Positions 30,493 through 39,350 of a stretch of DNA of 64,000 nt are shown here, piece after piece. This DNA is from Mycobacterium sp. DL (GTDB taxonomy: Bacteria; Actinomycetota; Actinomycetes; Mycobacteriales; Mycobacteriaceae), in assembly GCF_039729195.1 (NCBI RefSeq), contig NZ_CP155796.1:5084001-5148000 (forward strand), in the 5' to 3' direction. Every line of letters begins with the position of its first letter. Within the stretch, counting starts at the first letter, position 1. Both the position numbers and the translations under genes were made by a program. Below the pieces are notes generated by a model. That model was not told the DNA's origin. It saw only the letters and a program-made list of their open reading frames with translations, and made no database searches.

Positions 30493-30816
30493 GTGACGTA
30501 CACGATCGCCGAACCCTGCGTCGACGTGAAAGACAAGGCGTGCATCGAGGAATGCCCTGTCGACTGCATCTACGAGGGTGCACGCATGCTGTATATCCAC
30601 CCCGACGAGTGCGTCGACTGTGGTGCCTGCGAACCGGTCTGCCCGGTGGAGGCGATCTACTACGAGGACGACGTCCCCGACCAGTGGAACGTCTACACGC
30701 AGTACAACGCGGACTTCTTCGCCGAGCTCGGATCGCCCGGCGGCGCATCGAAGGTCGGCCAGACCGACAACGACCCGCAGCCGGTCAAGGACATGCCTCC
30801 GCAGGGTGAGGACTGA
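30493..30816 (+). CDS. fdxC: 7Fe ferredoxin FdxC
   Basis: A 107-residue ferredoxin with Cys9, Cys17 and Cys21 for a 3Fe-4S cluster, with a further Cys25. [12 protein letters not shown] supplies a 4Fe-4S cluster. It is nearly identical to remembered M. tuberculosis FdxC through [15 protein letters not shown]. It shuttles electrons, often to cytochromes P450; the partner is not encoded nearby. GTG 30493 has GAGGAG seven bases upstream. A 275-base region upstream separates it from padR, and dapC follows in the same direction. Confidence 0.95.
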   Translation: MTYTIAEPCVDVKDKACIEECPVDCIYEGARMLYIHPDECVDCGACEPVCPVEAIYYEDDVPDQWNVYTQYNADFFAELGSPGGASKVGQTDNDPQPVKDMPPQGED

Positions 30817-30864
30817 GCGACGTCTCGCGCTTACCACCGCCTGCGCGTCTCGTCGTCGCTGCCG

Positions 30865-31944
30865 GTGTTCCCCTGGGACACTCTGGCCGATGTCACGGCG
30901 CTGGCACGGTCCCACCCCGACGGCATCGTCGACCTTTCGGTAGGAACGCCGGTCGACCCGGTGGCCCCGGTGATCCGGGACGCGCTGGCGGCCGCCAGCG
31001 CCGCTCCGGGTTACCCGACCACCGCAGGCACGCCAGCGCTGCGGGAGGCCGCCGTCAAGGCGCTGGCGCGTCGATACGGCATCACCGGGCTGTCCGAGAA
31101 TGCTGTGCTACCGGTGATCGGCACCAAGGAACTGATCGCGTGGCTGCCGACACTGATGGGTCTGGGTCCCGCCGACACCGTTGTCGTCCCGGAGCTCGCC
31201 TACCCCACCTATGAGGTGGGCGCTTTGCTGGCGGAGACGATGGTGGAGCGGGCCGACTCGCTTCTCCAGCTCGGCCCGCAACAGCCTGCCCTGATCTACC
31301 TCAACTCGCCGAGCAATCCGACCGGCAAGGTTCTGGGTGTTGATCACCTTCGCAAAGTCGTCCAATGGGCTCGCGAACGCGGAGCGCTGGTCGCCTCCGA
31401 CGAGTGCTACCTCGGGCTCGGCTGGGATGCGGCGCCGGTATCGGTGCTTCACCCGGACGTCTGCGACGGTGACCACACCGGGTTGCTGGCCGTGCATTCG
31501 CTGTCGAAGACCTCGTCGCTGGCCGGATACCGCGCGGGGTTCGTCGCCGGCGATCCCGCCGTCGTCGCCGAACTGCTGGCGGTGCGCAAGCACGCCGGGA
31601 TGATGGTGCCGACGCCGGTGCAGGGGGCGATGGTCGCCGCGCTGGACGACGACGCCCACGAAAAGGTGCAGCGCGAGCGATATGCGCACCGGCGCGACGC
31701 CCTGCTGCCGGCGCTGCGGTCTGCCGGTTTCACCGTCGACCACTCCGAGGCCGGGCTATATCTGTGGGCGACCCGCGACGAACCGTGCCGCGACACCGTC
31801 GCCTGGCTGGCCCAGCGCGGGATGCTGGTAGCGCCCGGCGAGTTCTACGGGCCGCGGGGCACCCGCCATGTGCGGGTGGCCTTGACGGCCACCGACGAAC
31901 GCATCGCTGCGGCCGTGCAACGCCTGGCGGATCCGGCGCGCTGA
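30865..31944 (+). CDS. dapC: N-succinyldiaminopimelate aminotransferase DapC
   Basis: A 359-residue fold-type I PLP enzyme. The PLP-Lys lies in VHSLSKTSSLAGYRAGFV; LNSPSNPTGK, SDECYLGLGWD and the C-terminal HVRVAL Arg complete the family pattern. It transaminates N-succinyl-2-amino-6-ketopimelate in the lysine/meso-DAP pathway; dapD and dapE are 14-19 kb downstream. GTG 30865 is the only canonical start in frame after the stop at 30814. It lacks a ribosome site and gives a shorter N-terminus than the relatives I remember, so the start is uncertain. Confidence 0.9.
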   Translation: MFPWDTLADVTALARSHPDGIVDLSVGTPVDPVAPVIRDALAAASAAPGYPTTAGTPALREAAVKALARRYGITGLSENAVLPVIGTKELIAWLPTLMGLGPADTVVVPELAYPTYEVGALLAETMVERADSLLQLGPQQPALIYLNSPSNPTGKVLGVDHLRKVVQWARERGALVASDECYLGLGWDAAPVSVLHPDVCDGDHTGLLAVHSLSKTSSLAGYRAGFVAGDPAVVAELLAVRKHAGMMVPTPVQGAMVAALDDDAHEKVQRERYAHRRDALLPALRSAGFTVDHSEAGLYLWATRDEPCRDTVAWLAQRGMLVAPGEFYGPRGTRHVRVALTATDERIAAAVQRLADPAR

Positions 31945-31979
31945 AGCACCCCCGCGGTCGCTGCGTCCGCTCGATCCGC

Positions 31980-33563
31980 TCAGGCAAGCTCGTTGGCGCG
32001 CAGTCCCAGAGCGAGAACCAGGCGCTCGTCGGGGTCGGCCAACGACGTCGACAGCAGCTTCTCGATCCGGCGGATGCGGTAGCGCACGGTATTGGGGTGC
32101 ACGTGTAGCTGCCCGGCGATGGTGGCCACGTCACCGAAACCGTCGAGGTAGGCCCGCAGCGTCGTCGCCAGCATGGGCTCGTGCTCACACAGCTCACGCA
32201 CCCGCGGATCCACCAACCGGGGTTCGGCCGCGACGTGGGACACGATCTCGTCGAGCAGCACCGTGGTGCGGGCCTCGTCCAGGGAGGTGACCTGGCCGAT
32301 CGCAGAGGGGTGCCGGGCCGCGCTGTCGAACACCCGGTCGACCTCCGTGCGTACGGCGGCCGCGCCGGCGAGTCCGGTCAACGGTGCGGCCGTCACGGCG
32401 CGGACGTCGAGGCCGAGTTCGCGGCCCAGTGCGGCGACCACGCCGCGGGCCCACGACGTGACCGTCGCCGCGGCGGTGATCTTCGGCAGCAGCACATAGA
32501 CGCGGTCACCACCTGAGGCGATCTGGGCGTCGGCCCGAAAAGCGCTGGCGCTCAACGCGATCACATCAGGCGGAACGACTCCGTCGTGCGCCCGGAAGCC
32601 GACGAGGGCGGCGCGGGCGTCGGCGGGAATGCCGAGCTCTCGGGCCAGGGCGACGACGTCCTCGGTGTCTGCGCCTGTCAGGCCGAGCATCTGTTGCACG
32701 CGGGCGGCGTGCTGTGACGGCACGGCGGCCAGTCGGGACATGATCCGGGCCGCCAACACCGCCCCGCCGCGCAGGATCTGCTCGGCGTCCTCGCTCAGCG
32801 GTGACGACCCCTGCTGGAGCCAGATGGTTCCGGCGAACCGCGGGGTGGGGCGGCCATCGGTGCGGGGCAGATGCACGCCGACGGCCAGCCGGGGCCGCAG
32901 GCCCAACTCGGGGCGCTCGGCGACGCGGACCACCTCGGTGCCCGACCGCAGCGCATCGAAGATCCCCCATTGCCCGATCCACTCCAGATGCTCTGCCGGT
33001 CCCGTGCGGCCCAGGATGGTCAGCCGCCTCAACTCGTCGGCTTCCTCGCTGGAGGCGGAGTAGGCCAGCATGTGGCTGTCGGCGTCCTCGATGCAGATCA
33101 TGCCGCGCGTGCGGTCGGCGATCGACTGCGCCAGGCCGAACAGATCGGTGCCGGACTCGCGGTCGGGGTCGTTGCGGTCGCCGTGATGGTCCAGGGCGTA
33201 GTTCACCAGGCGGTACAGGTGCTCCCAGCGGGCCCTGGGTTCGACGGCGACGACGGCAGTGCCCAGCGCGACCGCCCGGGCCACCGCAGTGGGGGTGGGT
33301 TCCTTGACGAAGATCGCGACGGGCCGGCCCGCGTGGTGTTCGAGCCAGCCCACCGCCTCGACGTCGGACGCCCCGAGCAGGAAGAACAGATCAGCCGAAC
33401 CGGGGCCGACCGACAGGCCCAACCGGACGTCGTCGGCATCCACGAGCGCCACCGAACTCACCGGCATGTCCAGCCCACGCGGCGCCTCCACCAGCGTGAC
33501 CATCGTGCGGTCCAGTGCGAGAAGCAACTGCCCGAACCCGAGACCGCCCGGCGTGGACGCCAT
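31980..33563 (-). CDS. pruC: PucR-family activator of proline catabolism (PruC-like)
   Basis: A 527-residue regulator with an N-terminal PucR sensory region, a central GGDEF-like/GAF region, and a C-terminal PucR helix-turn-helix (TIAGQLHVHPNTVRYRIRRI). Encoded divergently from pruA-pruB, matching the mycobacterial PruC activator that induces proline dehydrogenase genes. AAGGAG lies six bases before the ATG. The 92-base gap to pruA holds paired TTGTCCGAT repeats that are its likely operators. Confidence 0.88.
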   Translation of the reverse strand: MASTPGGLGFGQLLLALDRTMVTLVEAPRGLDMPVSSVALVDADDVRLGLSVGPGSADLFFLLGASDVEAVGWLEHHAGRPVAIFVKEPTPTAVARAVALGTAVVAVEPRARWEHLYRLVNYALDHHGDRNDPDRESGTDLFGLAQSIADRTRGMICIEDADSHMLAYSASSEEADELRRLTILGRTGPAEHLEWIGQWGIFDALRSGTEVVRVAERPELGLRPRLAVGVHLPRTDGRPTPRFAGTIWLQQGSSPLSEDAEQILRGGAVLAARIMSRLAAVPSQHAARVQQMLGLTGADTEDVVALARELGIPADARAALVGFRAHDGVVPPDVIALSASAFRADAQIASGGDRVYVLLPKITAAATVTSWARGVVAALGRELGLDVRAVTAAPLTGLAGAAAVRTEVDRVFDSAARHPSAIGQVTSLDEARTTVLLDEIVSHVAAEPRLVDPRVRELCEHEPMLATTLRAYLDGFGDVATIAGQLHVHPNTVRYRIRRIEKLLSTSLADPDERLVLALGLRANELA

Positions 33564-33573
33564 CGTCGCTCCT

Positions 33574-33629
33574 TTGTCCGATTCGACTACCCAGTGTGCC
33601 AGGACTTGTCCGATCGACTATCGGATATC
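33574..33629. promoter_or_regulatory. Operator candidate of the pruC / pruA divergent region
   Basis: TTGTCCGATTCGACTA at 33574-33589 recurs as TTGTCCGATCGACTA at 33606-33620, starting 32 bases apart (three helical turns). The second copy continues into an inverted repeat, TCCGAT-CGAC-TATCGGA. The region sits between pruC (start 33563) and pruA (start 33656). Confidence 0.5.
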
Positions 33630-33655
33630 GGTGCCGAAGCAGGGATCGTTGCTGC

Positions 33656-35284
33656 ATGGACGCCATCACCGACGTACCCCTGCCGCTGAACGAACCGATC
33701 CACGAATACGCGCCGGGATCACCGGAACGCACCCGCCTCGCCGACGCGCTGAGCAGTCTCGCGGCGAACCCGATCGACCTGCCCCACGTCATCGGTGGCG
33801 AGCACCGGATGGGCGCCGGTGCCCGAGTCGACGTGGTTCAGCCGCACCGACATTCGGCGACGCTGGGCACCCTGACCAACGCCGACCACGCCGACGCCGC
33901 CGCTGCCGTCGAGGCGGCCGTGGCAGCCAAGGCTCAGTGGGAGGCCACGCCGTTCGACGAACGCGCCGCGGTGTTCCTACGAGCTGCCGACCTGTTGGCG
34001 GGGCCGTGGCGGGAGCGCATCGCGGCCGCCACGATGCTGGGGCAGTCCAAGACCGCGTATCAGGCCGAGATCGACTCGCCGTGCGAACTCATCGACTTCT
34101 GGCGCTTCAACGTCGCGTTCGCCCGCCAGATCCTCGCCCAGCAGCCGGTCAGCTCGCGAGGGGTGTGGAATCGCACCGACTACCGCCCTCTGGAGGGCTT
34201 CGTCTACGCGATCACACCCTTCAACTTCACCGCCATCGCCGGGAACCTGCCCACCGCGCCGGCGCTGATGGGCAACACCGTGGTGTGGAAACCGTCACCC
34301 ACGCAGACCTTCGCGGCGTACCTGACGATGCAGTTGCTCGAGGCGGCCGGCTTGCCCGCCGGGGTGATCAACCTGCTGACCGGGGACGGGAAGGCCGTCT
34401 CGGACGTGGTGCTGGCCGACAGCAGGCTGGCCGGTATCCACTTCACCGGTTCGACCGCGACCTTCCAGCATCTGTGGCGCGAGGTCGGCACCCACATCGA
34501 CCGCTACGACACCTACCCCCGACTGGTTGGCGAGACCGGCGGCAAGGACTTCGTCGTCGCTCATGCGTCGGCCCGACCAGAGGTGTTGCGCACAGCCCTG
34601 ATTCGCGGCGCGTTCGACTATCAGGGGCAGAAGTGTTCGGCCGCGTCGCGGGCGTTCATCCCGCGCTCGGTGTGGCAGCAGATGGGCGACGACTTCCTCG
34701 GCGCCACCGACGCGCTGCGGTTCGGCGACGTCACCGATCTCGCCAACTACGGCGGAGCACTGATCGACGAGCGGGCATTCGCCAAGAACGTCAACGCCAT
34801 CGAGCGAGCGAAGAGCGCGGCGAATGTGACGATCGCAGCCGGTGGTGAATACGACGACAGCGAAGGCTATTTCGTCAGGCCCACAGTGTTGCTGTCCGAC
34901 GATCCGACCGACGAGGCGTTCTCGACCGAGTACTTCGGTCCCATCCTGGCGGTGCACGTCTACCCCGACGCGGACTACGAGCGGATTCTCGACGTCGTCG
35001 ACGCCGGGGCCCGATACGCCCTGACCGGTGCGGTGATCGCCGACGACCGCGCCGCGGTGCTGCACGCCGCCCAACGACTTCGGCACGCAGCAGGCAACTT
35101 CTACGTCAACGACAAGCCGACCGGCGCGGTGGTGGGACAACAGCCGTTCGGCGGTTCGCGCGCGTCGGGCACCAACGACAAGGCCGGTTCCGCGCAGAAC
35201 CTGCTGCGCTGGACCTCGGCCCGGTCGATCAAGGAGTCGTTCGTGCCACCGACCCATCACGGCTACCCTCACATGGAGTCGTGA
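33656..35284 (+). CDS. pruA: 1-pyrroline-5-carboxylate dehydrogenase
   Basis: A 542-residue NAD-linked aldehyde dehydrogenase of the P5CDH type (Rv1187/rocA). It has the Glu motif RLVGETGGKDFVVAH, the catalytic Cys in GQKCSAASRAF near residue 326, and NDKPTGAVVGQQPFGGSR. It oxidises glutamate semialdehyde to glutamate, the second step of proline degradation. Its stop overlaps the pruB GTG by four bases, coupling the two enzymes that share a toxic intermediate. Confidence 0.95.
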   Translation: MDAITDVPLPLNEPIHEYAPGSPERTRLADALSSLAANPIDLPHVIGGEHRMGAGARVDVVQPHRHSATLGTLTNADHADAAAAVEAAVAAKAQWEATPFDERAAVFLRAADLLAGPWRERIAAATMLGQSKTAYQAEIDSPCELIDFWRFNVAFARQILAQQPVSSRGVWNRTDYRPLEGFVYAITPFNFTAIAGNLPTAPALMGNTVVWKPSPTQTFAAYLTMQLLEAAGLPAGVINLLTGDGKAVSDVVLADSRLAGIHFTGSTATFQHLWREVGTHIDRYDTYPRLVGETGGKDFVVAHASARPEVLRTALIRGAFDYQGQKCSAASRAFIPRSVWQQMGDDFLGATDALRFGDVTDLANYGGALIDERAFAKNVNAIERAKSAANVTIAAGGEYDDSEGYFVRPTVLLSDDPTDEAFSTEYFGPILAVHVYPDADYERILDVVDAGARYALTGAVIADDRAAVLHAAQRLRHAAGNFYVNDKPTGAVVGQQPFGGSRASGTNDKAGSAQNLLRWTSARSIKESFVPPTHHGYPHMES

Positions 35285-36243
35285 CCATGGGCATGTTCGA
35301 GCGATTCGCCCGTCCGGTGATCCTCGCTGCGGGCGACCGCGACGGTCTGCGCCGGACCGCCGAGCGACTACCGATGACCCGCGACGTCGTCCATCGGTTC
35401 GTCCCCGGGGAGAGCATCACCGAGGTGATGAATTCAGTGGAGCCGCTGAGGGTTTCCCGCCGTCTGGTGTCGATCGACTACCTCGGTGAGGACGTCACCG
35501 ACGCCGATACGGCCGAGGCCACCGTCGAGGCGTACCTGCAGCTGTTGGAAGCCCTGTCGGGCCGTGGCGAAGCGCGCGAGGATGTCCGGCCACTGGAGGT
35601 GTCGCTCAAGCTGTCCGCACTGGGCCAGGCGCTGCCACGCGACGGCGAGAAGATCGCGCTGGAGAATGCGCGAGCGATCTGCGAACGGGCCCAACAGTCG
35701 GGGATCTGGGTGACCGTCGACGCCGAAGACCACACCACCACCGACTCGACGCTGTCGATCGTGCGCGAACTACGCACCGACTTCCAGTGGGTGGGCACGG
35801 TGCTGCAGGCCTACCTCAAACGCACTCAGGCCGACTGTGTCGAGTTCGCCGGCGGCGCCCGGATCCGGTTGTGCAAAGGCGCTTACGACGAGCCGGCGTC
35901 GGTCGCCTACCGGGACCGTGAGGCGGTCACCGATTCCTACCTGCGGTGTCTGGGGGTGCTGATGGCCGGCAGCGGCTATCCGATGGTGGCGTCCCACGAC
36001 CCCGAGATCATCGCCGCCGTACCGGGCATGGTTCGCGAGAACGGCCGCGGCGTCGACGATTTCGAGTACCAGATGCTCTACGGTATCCGCGACGCCGAGC
36101 AGCGCCGGCTTGCCGAGGAGGGCAATCACGTGCGCGTCTACGTGCCCTTCGGAACCCAGTGGTACGGCTACTTCGTCCGGCGGCTAGCCGAGCGTCCGGC
36201 CAACCTCACGTTCTTCCTGCGGGCGCTGGCCGAACGCCGCTGA
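35281..36243 (+). CDS. pruB: Proline dehydrogenase
   Basis: A 320-residue monofunctional PRODH with an FAD-binding beta-alpha barrel. LEVSLKLSALGQ, VTVDAEDHTTTD and RIRLCKGAYDEPASVAY are the typical motifs; the final GTQWYGYFVRRLAERP carries the substrate-binding Tyr and two Arg. It oxidises proline to pyrroline-5-carboxylate and passes electrons to the quinone pool. It is translationally coupled to pruA (GTGA overlap). A 14-base tandem repeat begins at its stop codon. Confidence 0.95.
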   Translation: MTMGMFERFARPVILAAGDRDGLRRTAERLPMTRDVVHRFVPGESITEVMNSVEPLRVSRRLVSIDYLGEDVTDADTAEATVEAYLQLLEALSGRGEAREDVRPLEVSLKLSALGQALPRDGEKIALENARAICERAQQSGIWVTVDAEDHTTTDSTLSIVRELRTDFQWVGTVLQAYLKRTQADCVEFAGGARIRLCKGAYDEPASVAYRDREAVTDSYLRCLGVLMAGSGYPMVASHDPEIIAAVPGMVRENGRGVDDFEYQMLYGIRDAEQRRLAEEGNHVRVYVPFGTQWYGYFVRRLAERPANLTFFLRALAERR

Positions 36244-36285
36244 GCCAACGCACTGAGCCAACTTCGTTGAGCCAACGGCGTTGAG
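36241..36285 (+). repeat. Short tandem repeat after pruB
   Basis: TGAGCCAAC starts at 36241, 36254 and 36268, with a partial TGAG at 36282: about 3.3 units of 13-14 bases. The first TGA is the pruB stop. The third unit lies within a small hairpin, CGTTG-AGC-CAACG. Confidence 0.6.
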
Positions 36286-36353
36286 ACTGCGCTCATGGCG
36301 CGGTTCTCTCGAACATTTCCGCCCTGGCTGCAGTCTCGATGAGTCCTTGTGTC

Positions 36354-38015
36354 CTACTCCCGGTTGCGCTTCGAGAATCTGCCCTCGGTCACTTCGTCCC
36401 ACTTCTGATACACCTGGTCGACCTGCGGGTTGCCCTGCTCCTTGATCCAGTCGCACGTCGTCACATACGTCGACGGATTGGTGACGATGATCGTGTGCAA
36501 CTCGGGCCGCTTACGGGCCAGGGCCTCCAATTCCTCGGGGGAGGTCGACGGATCGGCGGCCCGCAGGGCATCCAGCGGGTCGGGCAGCGCTCCGCGGGGC
36601 GCGTCGTGGGCGGCCAGGTCGCCCAGCTGCTCGTCGTCGATTCGACTGTTCAACAACAGGTTCAGCAGGATGGCGGTGATCGCGCCGGCCGAGATGCCGG
36701 AGTGGAAGATCGTCTGGAACCAGTCGGGGAACTGGTGGTACAGGTCCAGCGCCACATTCACCGGTGAATCCGACAGCGACCGGTCGGTGTAGTACAGCTT
36801 GGCCTCGGTCAGCATCGCCACACCGACCGAGATCGCCACGACCAGGATGTTGGTGTTGGTGAACTTGACCTTGGTCAGCGTGCGGATGCCGCTGGCCGCG
36901 ACCATGCCGAAGAGCGCCACGCCGGCGCCACCGAGCACCGGCAGCGGGATGCCCTCCACCACCGCGGCCATCTTGGGCAGCAGACCGAGGAGCACCAGGA
37001 TGATGCCGGCGACGGTCGCGACGTGGCGGGTGCGGACCCCGGTGATCGCGACGAGCCCGACATTCTGGGCGAACGCCGTGTAGGGAAAGGTGTTGAACAC
37101 CCCGCCGATGACGGTGCCCAGTCCGTCTGCGCGCAATCCGTCGGCCAGCTTCTGCGGGGTGATCTTCTCGTCGACGATCTCGCCGACCGCCACGATGTCG
37201 CCGGTCGTCTCGGTCATGATCACGATCCCGACGATGAGCAGCGCGATGATCGAGCTGATCTCGAAGGTCGGCAACCCGAACTGGAACGGCGTGACGATGC
37301 CGATCCAGCTGTAGTCACCCATGTGGCTCCAGTTGGTCATGCCGAACGGAATCGCCACGATCGTTCCGATGAGCAGTCCCAGCAGGATCGACACCCGGCG
37401 CAGGCTCTCGGGCGCGAACCTCTCGATGACAAGAATCGTGGCGAGGGTGAAGAAGCCCATGCCGATCGCCGCGGGTGAACCGAAGTCCGCGCCGGTGGCG
37501 GTGCCGCCGCCGAACCACCCGGCGGCCACCCGCATCAGCGACACCCCGATGATCAGGATGATCGTGCCGGTGACCAGGGGCGGGAAGAAGCGGATCAGCT
37601 TGCCGAACACCGGGGCGAGCACCATCATGAACAGCCCGCAGGCGATCACCGAACCGTAGATCGTGGTCACGCCGTGGTTCAGGCCGATGGTGATCATCGG
37701 CCCCACCGCGGCGAACGTCACGCCCTGCATCAGCGGCAGTCGCACACCGAACCGCCAGAACCCGACGGCCTGGATGATGGTCGCGATGCCGGCCACGAAC
37801 AGGTCGGCCATGATCAGGTGGACGATGTCGGATTGCTCCAACTGCCCCGCGCTCACCATGGCGCCGCCGACGATCAGCGGGACCGCCACCGCGCCCGCGT
37901 ACATGGCCAACACATGCTGGATACCAAGCGGCAGCAGCCGTTTCAGCGGTGGAACCTCGTCGACCGGTCTCGTGCCGGTTCTGCCCTGGGTCAGGATCTT
38001 GGTCAATGTCGCCAT
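36354..38015 (-). CDS. NCS2 uracil/xanthine permease with C-terminal LRV-like domain
   Basis: A 553-residue protein. Residues ~25-470 form the NAT/NCS2 carrier (14 segments), with TETTGDIVAVGEI in helix 8 and the QNVGLVAITGVRTR signature of nucleobase permeases. Residues ~482-553 add a soluble cytoplasmic tail: AADPSTSPEELEALA, then VTNPSTYVTTCDWI. This resembles the alpha-helical leucine-rich-repeat-variant module found on actinobacterial proteins. It imports uracil, xanthine or another purine/pyrimidine with protons; specificity is not deducible. It is convergent to pruB. Confidence 0.88.
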   Translation of the reverse strand: MATLTKILTQGRTGTRPVDEVPPLKRLLPLGIQHVLAMYAGAVAVPLIVGGAMVSAGQLEQSDIVHLIMADLFVAGIATIIQAVGFWRFGVRLPLMQGVTFAAVGPMITIGLNHGVTTIYGSVIACGLFMMVLAPVFGKLIRFFPPLVTGTIILIIGVSLMRVAAGWFGGGTATGADFGSPAAIGMGFFTLATILVIERFAPESLRRVSILLGLLIGTIVAIPFGMTNWSHMGDYSWIGIVTPFQFGLPTFEISSIIALLIVGIVIMTETTGDIVAVGEIVDEKITPQKLADGLRADGLGTVIGGVFNTFPYTAFAQNVGLVAITGVRTRHVATVAGIILVLLGLLPKMAAVVEGIPLPVLGGAGVALFGMVAASGIRTLTKVKFTNTNILVVAISVGVAMLTEAKLYYTDRSLSDSPVNVALDLYHQFPDWFQTIFHSGISAGAITAILLNLLLNSRIDDEQLGDLAAHDAPRGALPDPLDALRAADPSTSPEELEALARKRPELHTIIVTNPSTYVTTCDWIKEQGNPQVDQVYQKWDEVTEGRFSKRNRE

Positions 38016-38127
38016 CTGAAACTCAGCTCCCCGCCTCTGCGGTGCCCACGCCACATGGCGACCGGGCCGAAGGTCCAATTTTCGGAGCCGTTGGTTTCGG
38101 GAGTTTTCCCTGTCTGTGACCGGGGGG

Positions 38128-38628
38128 TTACGTCGGGTACGCCGCGACGGGCATGACGATGCTGCCCTTGCACACGCCCTCGAGGATCTCGGTGCGCCAG
38201 GTTCCGTACATCGACCCGTCCAGCGTGGGCGCATAGAACACCAGCGAACGGGCCGAGGCGTACTCGCGCGGCACGTCGTCGCCCCGGAAGCACTCCCACT
38301 GCCAGTTGTAGTTGAACACCCACTGCTTGCCGTCCCACGTGTAGCGACTCGGCTGCGGGACGGTGGGGTTGCTCGGTGCCGGGCCGTCGGCCGCGGTGGC
38401 CACGCAGGTACCCGCACAGGACGTGCTGAACGTGTACTGCCCGCTGAAATCGGGTTCCGGCTGGCGGGCGGCGATGCTGGTACCGATCTTGTCCGACGCG
38501 AAGGTCACCATGGTGTAACGCCCGATCCACTCCGCGGGTGCTGCCTGCGCCGTGGCTACGGTGCAAATCCCCGCGGCCGCAACAAGAGTCGCGGTGGTGA
38601 GTGCAGTGCGCGCCCGTCGGGCAGACAT
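38128..38628 (-). CDS. Secreted hypothetical protein with four cysteines
   Basis: A signal peptide (ALTTATLVAAAGICTVATAQ, cleavage after AQA-AP) precedes a 130-residue mature domain. SCAGTCVATAADGPAPSNPT and RYTWDGKQWVFNYNWQWECF recall a mycobacterial exported family with one or two disulfides. No catalytic motif is seen. Its stop is 112 bases upstream of the permease start on the same strand; a functional link is not evident. Confidence 0.75.
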   Translation of the reverse strand: MSARRARTALTTATLVAAAGICTVATAQAAPAEWIGRYTMVTFASDKIGTSIAARQPEPDFSGQYTFSTSCAGTCVATAADGPAPSNPTVPQPSRYTWDGKQWVFNYNWQWECFRGDDVPREYASARSLVFYAPTLDGSMYGTWRTEILEGVCKGSIVMPVAAYPT

Positions 38629-38782
38629 GGATTCCTCACGATGGTCTGAGTGTGGCAGTTGAAACCTAATTGTCCTGACAGTCAACGTGCCTGACCGACA
38701 CGGCGGGTTGGGGCACAGTTGGATCACGGGTTGGTCTCGGAGCCGACGAACGAATCACGTTCGTGCGGAACGGTGCTCGGTG

Positions 38783-39319
38783 TCAGCCTGCGGAGAGCAA
38801 CAGCAACGTCCACGCGGCGAGCGACTGAGCGTCGGTGATGACGCCGTCGCGCATCATCGCCTCGACTTCGGCGCGGGTGAACCACGCGCTGCGCATGTCC
38901 TGTTCCTCGTGCTCGCGCTCATGGGGACCTTCGGTGATCCCGGTGGCGAGGAAGACCCGCCCGCGCTGGCTGCTCATTCCGGGGGCGACGTCGAGCAGCC
39001 CGAGTTCGGTCATCGTCGCAGCACGCAATCCGGTCTCTTCCCGGAGTTCGCGCGCGGCGAGTTCGGCCGGATCGATGTCGGCCCGACCGGGTGCGGTGCC
39101 CTGTGGAAACTCCCAGCGCCGCAGGCCCAGGGGGTAGCGGAACTGTTCGACGAGGTGGAACCGGTCGGTGTCCCGGGGAATCACCAGCGCGTAGGCCGGC
39201 TTGTCGACGACCGCGTAGATCCCGGCGCTGCCGTCGGGCCTGCGGATGTCATCCTCTCTCAGGGTCAGCCAATTGTTCCGGTACACCTCGCGCGACCCCA
39301 CGGTCTGGATCGAATCCAC
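38783..39319 (-). CDS. NUDIX hydrolase, ADP-ribose pyrophosphatase type
   Basis: A 178-residue protein. Nudix box pattern APGRADIDPAELAAREL then REETGL. The flanking FHLVEQFRYPLGLRRWEFPQ segment is typical of the ADP-ribose/nucleotide-sugar subgroup. It hydrolyses ADP-ribose or related NDP-linked compounds. It is divergent from fadD36, with only 31 bases between the starts. Confidence 0.85.
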   Translation of the reverse strand: MDSIQTVGSREVYRNNWLTLREDDIRRPDGSAGIYAVVDKPAYALVIPRDTDRFHLVEQFRYPLGLRRWEFPQGTAPGRADIDPAELAARELREETGLRAATMTELGLLDVAPGMSSQRGRVFLATGITEGPHEREHEEQDMRSAWFTRAEVEAMMRDGVITDAQSLAAWTLLLLSAG

Positions 39320-39350
39320 CGCCTCAGTATGGGGAGTAGCCTCAGTTTCC

